A stretch of DNA of 64,000 nucleotides from Siphonodentalium dalli. Taxonomy: Eukaryota > Mollusca > Scaphopoda > Gadilida > Siphonodentaliidae. The position numbers and the translations under genes were made by a program. The DNA is taken from assembly GCA_032622095.1 (NCBI GenBank), contig CP136061.1:17486991-17550990 (forward strand), in the 5' to 3' direction. This document shows, in pieces, positions 20,566-33,419 of the stretch (positions within the stretch are counted from its first letter, which is position 1; each line of letters begins with the position of its first letter). The notes under the pieces were generated by a model that saw only the letters and a list, made by a program, of their open reading frames with translations, did no database searches and was not told where the DNA came from.

Positions 20566-22047
20566 CATTAGATTTTCTTTTTATTTTACCGGTGATGTAC
20601 AAATACCCATTATAACCGGCTATACTAGCGTGCTTTAGTGTATACCATCCTTGAATAAGATGATAAGAATTAAATTCATGCTGTCCAAAAAAGTCCTAAA
20701 AAATCGAGTGGGTTCCTTTTCAAATGCCATTGGAAAGTGAATTTGGCGACTCGCAATTTTACGGCAAAAAAATATTCAGAAACTAGAATAATTTTCCAAT
20801 AAGAAAATACTAATCACATAAATTCCACTTTTTCACGACACCCCTTGAAGTTTAGCCCCTACTAAATGCGGGGGGGGGGTCAGAACAAGCTATAGTTTGT
20901 GCGCGAAACATTCAAGAATTTGCTTGTTTTTAAATAGCATATGCATGGCTCCTCATATGTTTGCAATACAACACGTATCGCTATCGGTAACTTGGAGTAT
21001 AGTATGCTGGCGAAAATTCGGAGTATATAATAGGGTCGCTTCATCGTTCCAGGCTATGTAAAGTTAGTTGCGTGGTTCAGATAAATATTATAAATGTACT
21101 GTTTACAGTCTGGAGACTTCACCACAACCTTTGTCGTGTAGATTTGAGGAATCTGAGGTTAGTTTACCCCTGAAAATGGTGTGTCCGACTGTCCATTGTT
21201 TGGGTTGGGCGGGCGAAATGGTGAGTGCAGTGGCCACACCACTGATACATATACCATCTATATCACAATTGGATGATCATGGTCATCGAAGAGAAACCGT
21301 TGTAAGTCGAGAATGGAGGTTTCCAAATGTTCATATACTCTATTTGCCAAGAGCAATCATCTTAATTACGGTTATATAGCAGGCTGGCTAAGTGTAAAAT
21401 CGTTCACTTTGTGATAAAAAACACGATATTTGGCATGGGCGATCAGTATATGGGCTACTATAACTAATATTGATCGACATAGCACGCAAAAGTCCAATAT
21501 GGCCGCCATTTTCAGCATAGACAATAATCTAATTTCGGCACACAAACAAATGTTATTAGAGTGACACTCAAATAAGAGCTCTTATAATATTTCCGAAGGG
21601 AATTTGTTAGCACATAATTTGATTTGTAAAAGAAGACAAAAAACGCGAACAGATCGACGGTGTACGTGAAAACAGAAGCCGCCGACAAATACGCAGTCGC
21701 AGTGTCACCAATGAGTTGTTATGTTTTCTATTGAACAGATTAACGACATATTCTCTTGTGAAAATATGCGTTGAAGCTTTCAGCGACTCAGGTGTTGATA
21801 ATGCCAAATTGGCGCTCTTGTTATTACTGCGAGTAAATTTAGACTGATAAAGCGTAATGGTCAGGAACCAAGTGAGAGATGCTTGGAAATACATTGACTC
21901 TTCGGGTTTCAAGGAAGATATTTTCAATGAATTTAGAAGTGATTTGTTATTGATCAAACGTGACATAATTAGCTAAGTGATTTCAATTAATGTCGACAAC
22001 GCTACAGGTAAAGTCTATGACACAGTTAGTACCAGTTTGCTCGTACG
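20566..22047. other. Unassigned stretch
   Basis: Contains a G run near 20870 and two open frames of about 100-120 codons (21068-21379 +, 21607-21966 -) with no recognisable domain. The + frame has an acceptor-like gtttacag at 21107 and a strong donor gtaagt at 21302, so a host exon is possible but unsupported. Confidence 0.3.
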
Positions 22048-22296
22048 TAAACTAGTTGTAGCCGTAGAGCGAGATGCTTGTTTACGTCAGAGTACCATCA
22101 GTATACTCTCTTATAACGAACGTTAATAAGCGTTGTTGATCCGAGCACCTAACACCAACAACTATACTAAAATATCACAATTGTGACAACTACCTGGTGT
22201 ATTATGTAGAAAACTAGTTGTAGCCGTAGAGCGAGATCCTAGTTTACGTCAGAGTACCATCAGTATGCGTTGTTGATCCGCTCACCTAACACCAAT
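22048..22296. repeat. Direct duplication of about 90-100 bp
   Basis: The block aaactagttgtagccgtaga ... cacctaacaccaa occurs at 22048-22160 and 22210-22296; the second lacks about 20 bp (ctcttataacgaacgttaat). Between them lies caattgtgacaactacctgg, which recurs at 22950-22990. Confidence 0.9.
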
Positions 22297-24320
22297 AGGT
22301 AAACGAAAATTATATTTTCCCGCGGGAAAATTATGTCTTGTATCGTTGCACGAAATAAACAACTCATGAGTTTGACCAATGTGGAGTCACATATATTGGT
22401 CACGTGATGTTTTATTGAATGATCGAGGATATTCTGTGTAGAGTCAGTTTTCAAGCGAAGCGCGAGACGATAGCACACACTAAAAGAATGTAATTCGGAT
22501 TCCCAAAGAGATATATAGAAGATAATTTTTCCCTTTATACACAGTGTGCTTCTTTTTTATGTTTACAAAAGTACTTATATCGAGTTTTTTTATATTTGTG
22601 TGAACTCCGGACACCAATTTTGTTGCGTAGCAGTACATGGCTCTTGTACAATTTTCCGGAGACAGGTTTCCATAGGTTTTTTCCCAAAAAATGGTTTTAT
22701 CTATGGTTTTTCCTGTGTAATTTAGTGTTTCGTATGAACAAATTTTGAATGTGTGAATATTTAAAGTTACAATTTGATATTGTTTTCACAGTGCTTCACA
22801 TTACCAATAATGTGAGTAAAATACGATTGCCGTGATTGTGCACACCCTGGATGTAATTATGTACATGTATATGGCGTCCTACATAAATGCGCACATCGCT
22901 TCGTGGCAGAAGAGTGTTATTGTTGTTTATTTGGGGTTAGGGAAGATTATCACAATTGTGACAACTACCTGGTGTATTATGTAGAAAACATTATCTTTGT
23001 TCTGAACACAACAACAGTTGTCAAGTGAAAGCGGTAATTTAATGTAAAAAATACTTTTACCGCATTGTTTACATATTATCTAAAATATGCGAACTCAATT
23101 TACCTCACGAAATGACATCGGCAATATTCGCTAAAAATATTACATAACGAAGCATTTTCCATTGTATACTCGTAATTTCGAGTATCATATGGTTGCCAAT
23201 ACAATAGTTTAGTAAATAGTAAATATCTAAATCGAATAACTTAAATATATTTTGAAAGTCACAATGCTTTGACAGTTTAAAACATTACAAACACAACTAA
23301 CATTCGATTAAACATGGGCGGCGCCATCTTGTTTGTTGTTATTGAGTCGAAATTATATGGACCAAAACAAACTCAGAAATATGTCGATTTTATTCGGAAC
23401 ATTTCGGCTCTCAGTTTAAACTTACACAAATCAATGTCAGTCCTAATAACTCGGAATATTATATGCGTAATTTAACATGAAAGTTTGATCATAAAACACC
23501 ATTATTACCATCAGATGTCACTCTTTCCGATATATAAATGTCATGATTTGATTAAGGGTAAAATCAATTAATATAGACGAAAATTCCCGCTACTGGATCT
23601 GGACATAAAGCCCGTTTTACACGCTTGGTCTTAGAAGTGCAGAGTTATTGCTGTCCCATATTTACAGATATGTATGGACCCTACTTCCCATATAGTCCAT
23701 GAGCCAGGCTCCCCCCAAAATGGAAAGTGGTACCAATTTGGTGGGCTAATTCCACCAAAAGTTTTCTGAAAGCTCATTGTCTGAAGTTTATGTCAGTGCT
23801 GGGACGCACTGGGGCAGTGTAGCTTAGAGACTAAGTGTGGAAAATGTGTGTTTCCATGGCAAGGGAGTATGTTTTTGGCCGGTATAAAACATATGCCTAT
23901 AATGGTCAATACCAAGAAAGTTTAATGCACTAACTTTATCTTGGCATTGATGTGAGGTGATATCCTTGGTGGGCTTTCATTTGACACTGGAGATTTCGCC
24001 ACTATATGTCAAGGTCATATACAAAGGTCAAGGTCATTGACCAAAATATTAGCTTCTTCATATCAGGTCATACATTTTCTGCCCACTGAGTTTATATATC
24101 AGTTTTGAATACGTTATCTTTACTCTGAAATAATCTGGAGCATATAGCCATTATAGGCTACACGGATAACCGTGTTATGGTTGCAACTGACAAGGCAGTC
24201 ATGAGATAAAGACCTCTAAACGTTGTGGCTATTTTCCAAAATGGGTCAAAATCAGTTATTTCCCTAGATATCGTACTTTTGTGTATATTATAGAGTTATT
24301 TACTTATCCGGGGTCCTATA
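22297..24320. other. Unassigned AT-rich stretch
   Basis: Apart from the second copy of caattgtgacaactacctgg at 22950-22990, no clear gene or repeat. Sequence from about 23600 on has the style of the dispersed repeat that reappears at 30050-30650. Confidence 0.3.
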
Positions 24321-24324
24321 GGGG

Positions 24325-24430
24325 TTGAATTGTGATGTATTGACCAAAGCACGAAACTTATACAAATATATACTTAGTTATAGGGAACACTTTTGGAGGG
24401 CGTGTCCAGGTGGGGTGGTGTCAAATGTTG
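24325..24430. repeat. Dispersed repeat fragment left of the inverted-arm element
   Basis: agcacgaaacttatac ... ggaacacttttggagggcgt resembles two blocks right of the element, near 30080-30160 and 30530-30620, in the same orientation. Confidence 0.55.
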
Positions 24431-25989
24431 TAATAAACCCAGGTTTCCGTGACAACGACACCATATATTTTAAGAAAAATAAAAAAAATGCCGCTTTTGA
24501 GAATCAACGAACTTTGTGTATTTTTTGTTGTATATATGGCACATTTTAGTCACATTTTTATTTGCATTTTAAGTACTGCCTTGTTGTGGTAATAGTAGAG
24601 GCTCTTATGTACTCCCGTGTGCACTTTGTGAAGAAATATAGCGACTATGCCAATGACGTTGCTTGATATCTCAGGCACCAGAAAACAAATGTTAGACACC
24701 TTGGGGTCGCGACTGGGTGGATTTATGATGTCATCAAGATGGCCGCCATACACAATTTCACAGTATGCACTGAGTCAGTTTGATCAATATCTACTTGTGA
24801 ATTTATTATAGAAATTTGATTATCTCACCACTGACGAGAAACTAATACCCCATACTTCCATTTGACAGAAAAAGTGGCCACCATAAACCAAGATGGCCGC
24901 CAAAATGGCGACTGAAATTTTGAAAATTGATGATTTTTCACACTTTCCTCTTGAATCATTAACCGATGTTTGAAATTTGTAACGAATAAAGACCTAAATT
25001 TGAATAAATTCTAGTATCCAACCATTTCTACAACATAATATGTCATATTTCGGATCTCATTCCTGCCAGCAATCTTTAAAATGTGAATTCAAAAATGTGC
25101 TATGAAAGTTAACCAAAATTCAATTATGTGATTCTAGCCAAGAGTTGAAAAGAAAATAACTAAATTTGATGAAGATAATGTAAAAATATTTTAAATATGT
25201 GAATTCCCATATAGTTACACTGAAAATAGTGCATTTTCGTTTAATATGGCGGCCAAGATGGCTGCCAAAATTGAGAAATCACTAAAATCTGTCCAATTTT
25301 TATTGATATCACTCATGTGTTGGGGAAAAGTTAATATATGTGAATCCATGGACTTATGGAATAATTTGTAAATTTGGTGAACCATATAGCCGCTTATACC
25401 CTAGAATTCAACAGAATTATACCACGAAAATATTAAGTCAAATCATCTTCATGGCAGCCACACAAAATTGCAGAATGGGCACTGAGTGAGGAAGAAAATT
25501 TAACACAGAAAATAAACAATATTTCTACGGCAATGATAAAATTGCACCATGCTTCCTTTTGAAAGAACAAGATTGATAAAAAAAACCAAGATGGCTGTCA
25601 AAATGGCGACCGAAATACAGAAATGTGTTGAATTGTTACACATGCCCCTTACATCATTTTCGGTTATTCGTAAACTGTGGCGAGTAGGACTTGTCTTTGT
25701 TTTTATCAGTCATGACACCAAGTACTTTGGAAAACATATTATGCTGTAATTTGTGTCTAATTGTTGTCCATACTCCGAAAAATGCAAATTAAATAATTCG
25801 CTATGTAATTTCACAAATAAACTTGCTTCTCGATGTTCTAGATTAACATTGGACAGAAATAGGCATAATAAAATAAACAAAAGTGTACACAGTTTTAAAT
25901 ATCGTTAGTGTCATTCAATTACACTCGACATTGATCTATTTGACCTAAGATGGTCGCCAGAATGGCCGCCAAAACTCAGTTATAAAAAT

Positions 25990-28560
25990 GTGACAAATGT
26001 TTATATTCTCAAACGGCATTTAGCAAAGGAGTTGGATATATTCGCCCAATCTAAATTAGATACTATCATTTTAAGGTATATTGTGTCTATGTTTGACCAA
26101 ACATAGTTTGTTTATAATCGAGAATATATCGGAATGGACTCTTAGAAACCTAACATGACATTGCCCAATATAATTTAAACGATCCTGTCCGTTTCCTGGG
26201 AAGAAAGTCAAACCGGATATGTGCTGACTGAATCATTATAAGAGCATAACGAGTACTCGAACGCAAAAGAATCCCTGCAGTCATAATACAGACATAAATC
26301 CAACTTTATGGCTATATTATTTCGTTTGGGGCAGATCTGTTTATTCGTTGCCTATTCTTGATGAATTGTTGACCACGTTGATTTCGCCCGGCCACAAAAA
26401 TTCAGAAGATTCAGGGAAAATATCACACCTTGACTTCATCGAAGTCGAAGTTGCATTGCTATCATACTGCCACCGGGAAATATAATTGCTCAACTTAGAA
26501 ATACACAGGCATTACATGTTAGTGCAAACAGTATTTCGTATCTAATTATGAAACAGTTGTGTCTAATAAGATACAATAAGGGGATATTGCATGGTTCAGT
26601 TCCTTGTTTTTGGCATATCTGTGTTTCATCACCCGAAATTCGTTTGAATAGTTGAGACATTGTCACACTTCTCAAGACGTGAGTCAGCACATGTACCACT
26701 CTTGTTACTTCGTCCAATAGATGGTCACATTGATGGTAGTCTATCTACAACCAACTCACCCCAGCAACTACAGTTGAATTACAAACTCATTTCGCAAGCT
26801 AACAGAGCTCACCACAAAACTCTCCGACTGCATATCAGAGAATCCATATAGAATATTTGCTTCGGTTGTGGATGGAGAGTCCATGATACAGACTTAATAA
26901 ATAAATTTCAATACGGCCACTGACCTCATAGCAGATACATCGCATATTCACTTTGATGTAGTCTAACAGAGCTGTGCACATAACCGAGTTAATGCTTGTC
27001 AGTTTATTTTAGAATATGTCAAAACATCAGTATCGGGCAAAAATAGCCTAAGGTTTGTCATTCTCCATGTCGAGTCCAGCAAGTGACAATAACGGCTCCT
27101 CAACTTTTTCCTGGTTGTCAACGAAAAAATATCGTGAAATCAAAATGCCTATGCCTAGTGCCTGGATATTTAGTGATGAAATACCTCATCGAAACACCAG
27201 AAGCTCGTCTTTGGTCCATGCCATATGGTGGTGCATCGAAGTAATGAATACAGTGACGGGTCATCAAGATCATTTAATGGAACGTTATTAAGAACAAATG
27301 TAGTTTATAGAATTTGCTGGCAAACCGTACAACCATGATAGTCGGATCCATAAGTAGGCCAATAACAAGCATGGAATATAGATACTGCGCAAATGTTGGA
27401 AGTAATAGATAACAAGGTTATGCTTGCATTGAGAGAAGATTGTGGATTGTTAGCTATTTGAAGAGTCCATAACTGAAATTTACTTCAACTATTGCTCAGG
27501 AAGGTATACGATTACAACGTTTAACGACCTGAGTTTTCTGCAGACCTGATTTCATTGTAGTGGGATATCAAATGTTCCTCTATAAAATATCTAGAAAGAA
27601 TACTACAAACTTTCCATGTACCTCAACATGTACCTCAACATGTACCTCAACATGTACCTCAACATGTCGGTGAGTTGAATTGCCTCTACAACCAAGTCGA
27701 ACTGTGCATTGGTGCGACAAATGATTTTATCAATTTTATCTGGAACATTGCCGATAGCCGATAAAATTACAGAAATGCAGGCATTTAACGAAAATTTGGT
27801 GTGAATATGTTTCTTGTATGACATTTTGATGAGAACGCATAACGCAATTAAGCATGAAAGAACTTCGATAACACATGTGACAAACATGACATGGGTGTAT
27901 CTAATATAAACTTGATGAGTGCATAAGTTCAGCACAGGAAGGTGTGGATCATACACGGAACGAACTTGCAGTATATGCGATGTCCAGAAAGCTATCGCTG
28001 TGGTAGTCTGCGACAAAGCAATTACTGTCATATAATCCCCTGATGCACACACAATTTGAACTAGATGTTATTCAAGGACGGGCAATTGTAAATTTTCTCA
28101 GTTTCACAAAAGTATACCATGTGTTTTCGTACATGTATTTAATAAGAACGAATCACACAAATATTAGCTCCTATTCTTATATTTGTACTAAGTATACACT
28201 AATTATTAAGCTTGTTAACATGGAAGATGTCTGTAATGTCAACGCATTATAAGCCGCTACTGTTTTTGGGTACTGCATTGTGTGATGTCCATTCAATTAA
28301 TTTCCGTGAGCAGCTGAATTTCGGTAGAATTGACTTAGTATGATGGCATTACATGAGCAATACAGGAGTCAAGTGAAAAATTCTTACCCAAAACCCCATA
28401 AGGGGGGGGGCGCTATCAAGGGGAAGTAATTAAAGTATTGCTCAATACCGACAGCCTTATTGTTGAGGTAGGGATTTTTCTCCAGTCGAGTACTCAATCC
28501 GGACATTTCCTATGTACATGTAATGATGGATGTAATCAGCATGTATTCAGATTTTGATAT
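25990..28560. other. Interior of the inverted-arm element
   Basis: Unique-looking sequence between the arms with several open frames, none with a recognised domain. The most protein-like is on the - strand at 27603-28052. Confidence 0.4.
27603..28052 (-). CDS. Open frame with possible membrane segments (uncertain)
   Basis: About 140 codons, no family recognised. The first in-frame ATG is seven codons in. It has hydrophobic stretches (HVMFVTCVIEVLSCLIALCV, then NACISVILSAIG) that could be membrane segments, and a C-terminal run in which LRYM repeats four times because of a 12-bp tandem repeat (tacctcaacatg) at 27617-27668. It lies in the interior of the inverted-arm element, so it could be cargo, part of a host exon trapped there, or chance. 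Confidence 0.25.
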   Translation of the reverse strand: MCASGDYMTVIALSQTTTAIAFWTSHILQVRSVYDPHLPVLNLCTHQVYIRYTHVMFVTCVIEVLSCLIALCVLIKMSYKKHIHTKFSLNACISVILSAIGNVPDKIDKIICRTNAQFDLVVEAIQLTDMLRYMLRYMLRYMLRYMESL

Positions 28561-30013
28561 TTTCAAATAGGTCAACATCAGATGAATTTATCTACTTTTC
28601 ATGGTTTCTGTTTCCATTCTCATGAAATCTCGAATATAAGCAGCTACTTTTCGCAAATATTCATATTGTATCAGATTGTATCAGCATTCCTGGCACTTTT
28701 GTCAACAGGGGAACAAATATGTTTACCAGTAGTCACTGAAACCCACATTAGGAGCGTTATCAATGAAAACTAGCAAATTTGGATGATTTCTCCATTTTGG
28801 TAACCATCTGAGTCACCATCCTGAATTTAGATTCATATAGATAATAATATGTTAATCTAACATATCATGGTTTTCGAATGATTAGATAGTATAATTCATT
28901 CAAAATAAGGTTGCTAGTAGCCACCGATTTCAAACCGCTGTGAATAATTTAAGAGGCGAGTGTGAAAAATCATCAATTATTAGAATTTCGGTCGCCGTTT
29001 TGGGAGCCATCTTGGATTTTGAGGTCCAAATTGCACCGTCAAGAGGAAGTGTGATCCAATGGTATTATTGGTCGCGAAACATAATCATTTCACTATCTAA
29101 ATTTTCCTCCCAGACTCAATGCCAACTCATTTCATCTCATTTTCGAAGTTTCATTCTCTCGAATTCTTGAGTATAAACAGCCATTGTTCACAAACTATTC
29201 ATTTTGTTTCATGTCTCCATGTTATTACGCCAACACGGAGCAAATATATTCACCTATATTAACTAAATCGCACATTAGGAGTGATATCAATGAAAATTTT
29301 ACAAATTTTAGTGATTTATCAATTTTGGCAACCATTTTGGTCGCCATCTTGAATACAGATGCACTTTTTTGGTTGTAATTATATGCCAATCTATATGTTT
29401 AAACCTGTTGCAAATGTTTGTCATCAAATTCAGCTATTTTCTGGCTAACACTTGGCTTGAATTACAAAATCGATATTTGGTAAAATTTCATAGCATATTT
29501 ATGAATTCACATTTTGACGAAATTTTGTATGAATAAGACCCAAAGTATGACATATTATCATGTTCAAATGGTTAGGTATTCAAATGTACTTAAAATTAAG
29601 TTGATATTAGCCACCGATTTCAAACAACCGTGAATGTTTTAAGAGACATGTGTGAAAATTCATCATTTTTCCGAACTTCGGTCGCCATTTTGGCGGCCAT
29701 CTTGGTTAAATGTGGTCAATTTTTCTGTCAAAGTGAAGCCTGTTATCATAGTGTCACAACAGTAGAGAAATATTATATTTCCTACCATAAATTCACTACT
29801 AGCTATTAATCAAACTGATCCAGTGCCTACTCTGAAATGTTGGATGGCGGCCATCTTGATGACGTCATAAATCCACCCAGTCGCGACCCCCAGGTGTCTA
29901 ACATTTGTTTTCTGGTGCCCCAGATATCAAGCAACATCATGAGCATAGTGGCTGTATTTCTTCACAAAATGCACACGGGAGCCAAAAAATGAACATAAGA
30001 GCCTCTACTATAA

Positions 30014-31140
30014 TTCTGACAGTACATAAGCGACGATACATTACCATCAAGACCAAACTAACCGCAATTTTGTGACTTTAGTAACTAAATCATGAAACTT
30101 CACATATGTGTTGCGTAGTTATAATGGACACTTTTTGGGGGGAATGCCCAGTGAGAGGTCTGACAAACTGTCGAGATAAAATCTGGTTTCCATGGCAACG
30201 GCATCAAATTTTATTATTGAAAATCCAACTGCTGGAAACCTGAGCCTAATTTTGTTTGAAAAAATGATGTGAACTCGTATTGCCATTAAGGATCCATCAA
30301 TGGACTGGGCCATATGCCTTATAGGGTCAAGGTCAATTGCTACAGTCAATGTCATTGGAAAAGGGTAATATTTGGTCTATTTTATTTTTATTTTCCACCA
30401 CATCTAGTAGGTTAGTCATAAAAGCAATCCCGATCATCATGAATAACTTTGTGGTAATACATGACTCATGATACATTCATTACCCTTGAGATACAATCAG
30501 AACAAAATAAATACGATTTGTGACGTTAGCTAAAGCACGATACTGCACTTACAGTTTCTTGGTTAAAGTGGAAACTTTTTAGAGGGGGCGTGCCTAGATG
30601 AGGGGTCATATATCGAGATAAAATATAGTTCCCATGTTAATGACATTAACTATTTGGGGAACAGTTGAAAAAGCAAAAGCTTACACTGGGCAATCTGACG
30701 AGCCTTGTGTTTATACAGAAACCAAAGTCACGATCAAACCTGATTTAAGGGGTTTCCACACCTGAGTTATCTTATGAAGTGGAAAGTCCACACGGACCTA
30801 CATAGAAAACTGCTTAATTATTAACCAAATGAACCCGATACGCTAAAATATTAGCGTAACTCCTAATTTTACGTCAACCGTTACGCTAATATATTAGCGT
30901 AGAGAATATTAGCGTAGAGACAAGTGTTTTAGTAATCCTTGTTTTCATATCACAAATACCACTCTTAGAGGATGATATGTTCAATGAAAGCGCTGCTAAT
31001 TGGCAAATTAGCTATCGCAACACCACGTATTGCCTACAAAAAAAATAAAACGGCATTTAGGCTGTTAAATTCACCATTACTACCACGTGACAACCATGTG
31101 ACTGATATTTGTATAGGAAGTAAAGAGTCGCTATAAACTG
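30014..31140. repeat. Two diverged copies of a repeat of about 450 bp, then unassigned sequence
   Basis: Blocks with atgaaacttcacatatg ... ggacactttttggggggaat near 30091-30165 and acgatactgcacttac ... ggaaactttttagagggggc near 30537-30600 are about 450 bp apart. Near 30840-30925 short palindromes made of tacgctaatatattagcgta occur. No gene. Confidence 0.55.
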
Positions 31141-31192
31141 TTATCTCTCTCTATCTCTCTCGCGCACGCGCACGCGCATGCGCACGCACACA

Positions 31193-31265
<73 letters not shown>

Positions 31266-31330
31266 ACTCACCCTCTCACACACACACACACCCCCCACAC
31301 ACACCCTCACACACACACACACACACACAT
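31141..31330. repeat. Low-complexity (CT)n, (ACGC)n and (AC)n tract
   Basis: Simple sequence repeats in succession. They produce long Cys/Val- or Thr/His-rich frames on both strands that are not genes. Confidence 0.98.
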
Positions 31331-31621
31331 CATATCATATGTCGTTTATGTTGGAAAATGTATTCATATGCATGTTCATCAGAAAACATATTATGTTCAT
31401 AAGTCCAATTAATGCCGATTCCAATTATAAATTCACCCTTCAAAATAATTTTTCACATTATTTGGTTATTAGAGAAAATGTCGCCATACTACTATGTAGA
31501 TTAAATTCTTCCGATCCAGGCGTGCACGCGTCGGTATGAGGCTGATACACACCATGGCGCATGTATACGGACCTTGACTTTTACACGGACAACCGAATGT
31601 TACGAACACTGGCTTATACTA

Positions 31622-33053
31622 TGGAATCCTATTAGGGCCACTTGCTAATGGCGCTTTCGGCGCACTTTTGTCGCTTTTGTGCGCCATTAGCGTTGTTTCG
31701 GGTCAGCTTCCCCCTCTGCCCCCCTCTTCCGGCACCCCTGCTGGGGTGATCACATACTTAATTGTACATGCGCTAATGGCGCATATTTTGTCGCTTTCGG
31801 CGCACCGCGCTAATGGCGCACCGCGCCGAATGCACTAATGGCGCACCGCGCCGAATGCACTAATGACGGCGCATATTTTGTCGCTTTCGGCGGACCGCTG
31901 ATCACACGGTCCCCATACCACCAAGATACAACAATATTTCTTCAAAATACACGTAAATTATTACAATCGATGCATTTCTACAAAATAATGATAACCACTA
32001 CCAACTACATGTATGGTATCAATTTTCTCAAAACTTTTTATTTGTTCAACAAAATATGTCCGTATTATTACTAAAGTACCACTAGATTTTAGAGTTATCC
32101 ATCTTCATCTGCAAATTGTCCAGTAACTTAGGACCGTCTGATCGGATTTAGTACCTTTAACTGCCCACAAAGGAGGGACCAGGACCACACGGCCACAATA
32201 ATTTTAAATCTAAATAATGACAAATTATAGCATTTAGAGGTCTATCTACAGCAAATTTCAGCCCCATCCCTTTTAAAATTGATACATAGGCCTATACATT
32301 GTACATATGGCCATGTCCGATCTGCACTGGGGTGCAGGGGCGCCGGAAGCATCCAAGGACAGGGGGGCAGAGCCTACAAAAAGGGCACTTTTCTGCAAAA
32401 AAGGGCATTTTCTCAGCAAACTCGGAAAAATAACCATAAATTCATTGTGGCAAAAATCCCTATTTTAAAGGTATTTGTCGGTTTTTATGGCCGTTTTGTG
32501 ATAAAATTGAGAAAAAATTAATATTCCTTGTGAAATTGGTGGTATTTGGACCAAAAAAGTCACATTTTGCTATAAAAACACGAGATTAAACACACAAAAA
32601 GCATTTTCTGTTTCCAGAAAAAGGGCAAGTCCTGCCCCCGCTCACACCCTTGGTCAAGGGCAGGGGGTCAGCTGCCCCCTCTGCCCCCCTCTTCCGGCAC
32701 CCCTGCTGGGGTGATCACATACTTAATTGTACATGCGCTAATGGCGCATATTTTGTCGCTTTCGGCGCACCGCGCTAATGGCGCACCGCGCCGAATGCGC
32801 TAATGGCGCACCGGGCCGAATGCACTAATGGCGCATATGTTGTTGCTTTCGGCGCGGTGCGCCGAAAGCGCCGAAAGCGACAAAAAGTGCGCCGTAACGG
32901 CGCATATTTTGTCGCTTTCGGCGCTTTCGGCGCGCGCCGAAACAACGCTAATGGCGCACATTTTGTCGCTTTCGGCGCGCGCGCCGAAAGCGCCGAAAGC
33001 GACAAAAAGTGCGCCGATCGGCGCCATTAGCAAGTGGCCCTAATAGGATTCCA
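31622..33053. mobile_element. 1.43-kb GC-rich TIR element with 5-bp target duplication
   Basis: Ends are tggaatcctattagggccac and its inverse gtggccctaataggattcca, continued by cttgctaatggcgc. The bases tacta flank both ends (31617-31621 and 33054-33058). Next to each end lie arrays of the words gcgctaatggcgca, tttcggcgc and ttttgtcgc in both orientations. A block of about 140 bp (ctcttccggcacccctgctg ... cgcgccgaatgc) occurs at 31695-31860 and 32665-32820. No transposase is seen, and overlapping frames at 32775-33043 only translate the repeats. Confidence 0.85.
32320..32715. repeat. Inverted block inside the GC-rich element
   Basis: gtgcaggggcgccggaag near 32330 is answered by cttccggcacccctgc near 32690, with agggcacttttctgcaaaa and agaaaaagggcaag inside. 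It may be a nested insertion of about 0.4 kb. Confidence 0.5.
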
Positions 33054-33060
33054 TACTATA

Positions 33061-33110
33061 CGGACCTGGGTTCATACGGGCCGTGGTTTATACGGACCCC
33101 ATATTGATAT
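33061..33110. repeat. Short repeats of tatacggacc
   Basis: The words tatacggacc/catacgggcc repeat at about 20-bp steps here. They also occur left of the GC-rich element (31560-31600) and, inverted, at 36070-36135. Confidence 0.6.
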
Positions 33111-33204
33111 GGATCTTAATTAAAATATGCAATTTTTTTATATTTAATTTATTTAAATATATTAACATAACATTTTAGTCCTGTGATTGAAGCGATAAAA
33201 TATA

Positions 33205-33301
33205 ATGACAAAGCTGGTTTTATCTAGTATCTGTATATGTTCGATATTTGTTTGTCCACTATATATAGAAAATAATGAGGCCAACTATAGGATTAATAGA
33301 G
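33205..33301 (+). CDS. Candidate first exon encoding a signal peptide
   Basis: ATG at 33205 gives MTKLVLSSICICSIFVCPLY and then about a dozen polar residues, fitting a signal peptide. A donor-like gtaaca follows at 33302, leaving phase 1, the same phase as the candidate at 19825. An open exon ending in donor gttagt (34305), also phase 1, lies downstream at about 34095-34304. The pair could form the start of a small secreted protein, but the donor is weak and no family is recognised. Confidence 0.3.
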
Positions 33302-33419
33302 GTAACATTTACCAGGAATGTTACGGTGTGGTTTATAGAACTAGCAAAGATGTCTCTATCTTGATGGCGCGGATGGGGTTCGGGGCACAAATTAATAAAA
33401 GAACTATTTGACGTCGGTT

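Larger units (their letters stand above)
24591..30013. mobile_element. 5.4-kb element with inverted arms of about 1.4 kb
   Basis: Left end agtagaggctcttatgt and right end cataagagcctctact are inverted copies. Inward, the left arm (to about 25990) and right arm (from about 28560) stay reverse-complementary, sharing the block around caccagaaaacaaatgttag, gtcgcgactggg and gtcatcaagatggccgcc. Each arm is made of about two diverged units of roughly 530-720 bp. A third copy of the arm enters at 62920 and runs off the window. I recognise no transposase; the interior is described separately. Confidence 0.8.

Noticed and set aside
21068-21379. Candidate host exon with acceptor at 21107 and donor gtaagt at 21302
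   Set aside because: The splice signals are fair but the translation shows no known domain and no partner exon was found, so it is not listed as a gene.
31131-31402. Cys/Val-rich and Thr/His-rich open frames
   Set aside because: They are translations of (AC)n and (ACGC)n simple repeats.
32775-33043. Four overlapping frames rich in Ala, Arg and Ser
   Set aside because: They translate the GC-rich word repeats at the right end of the TIR element in every frame.
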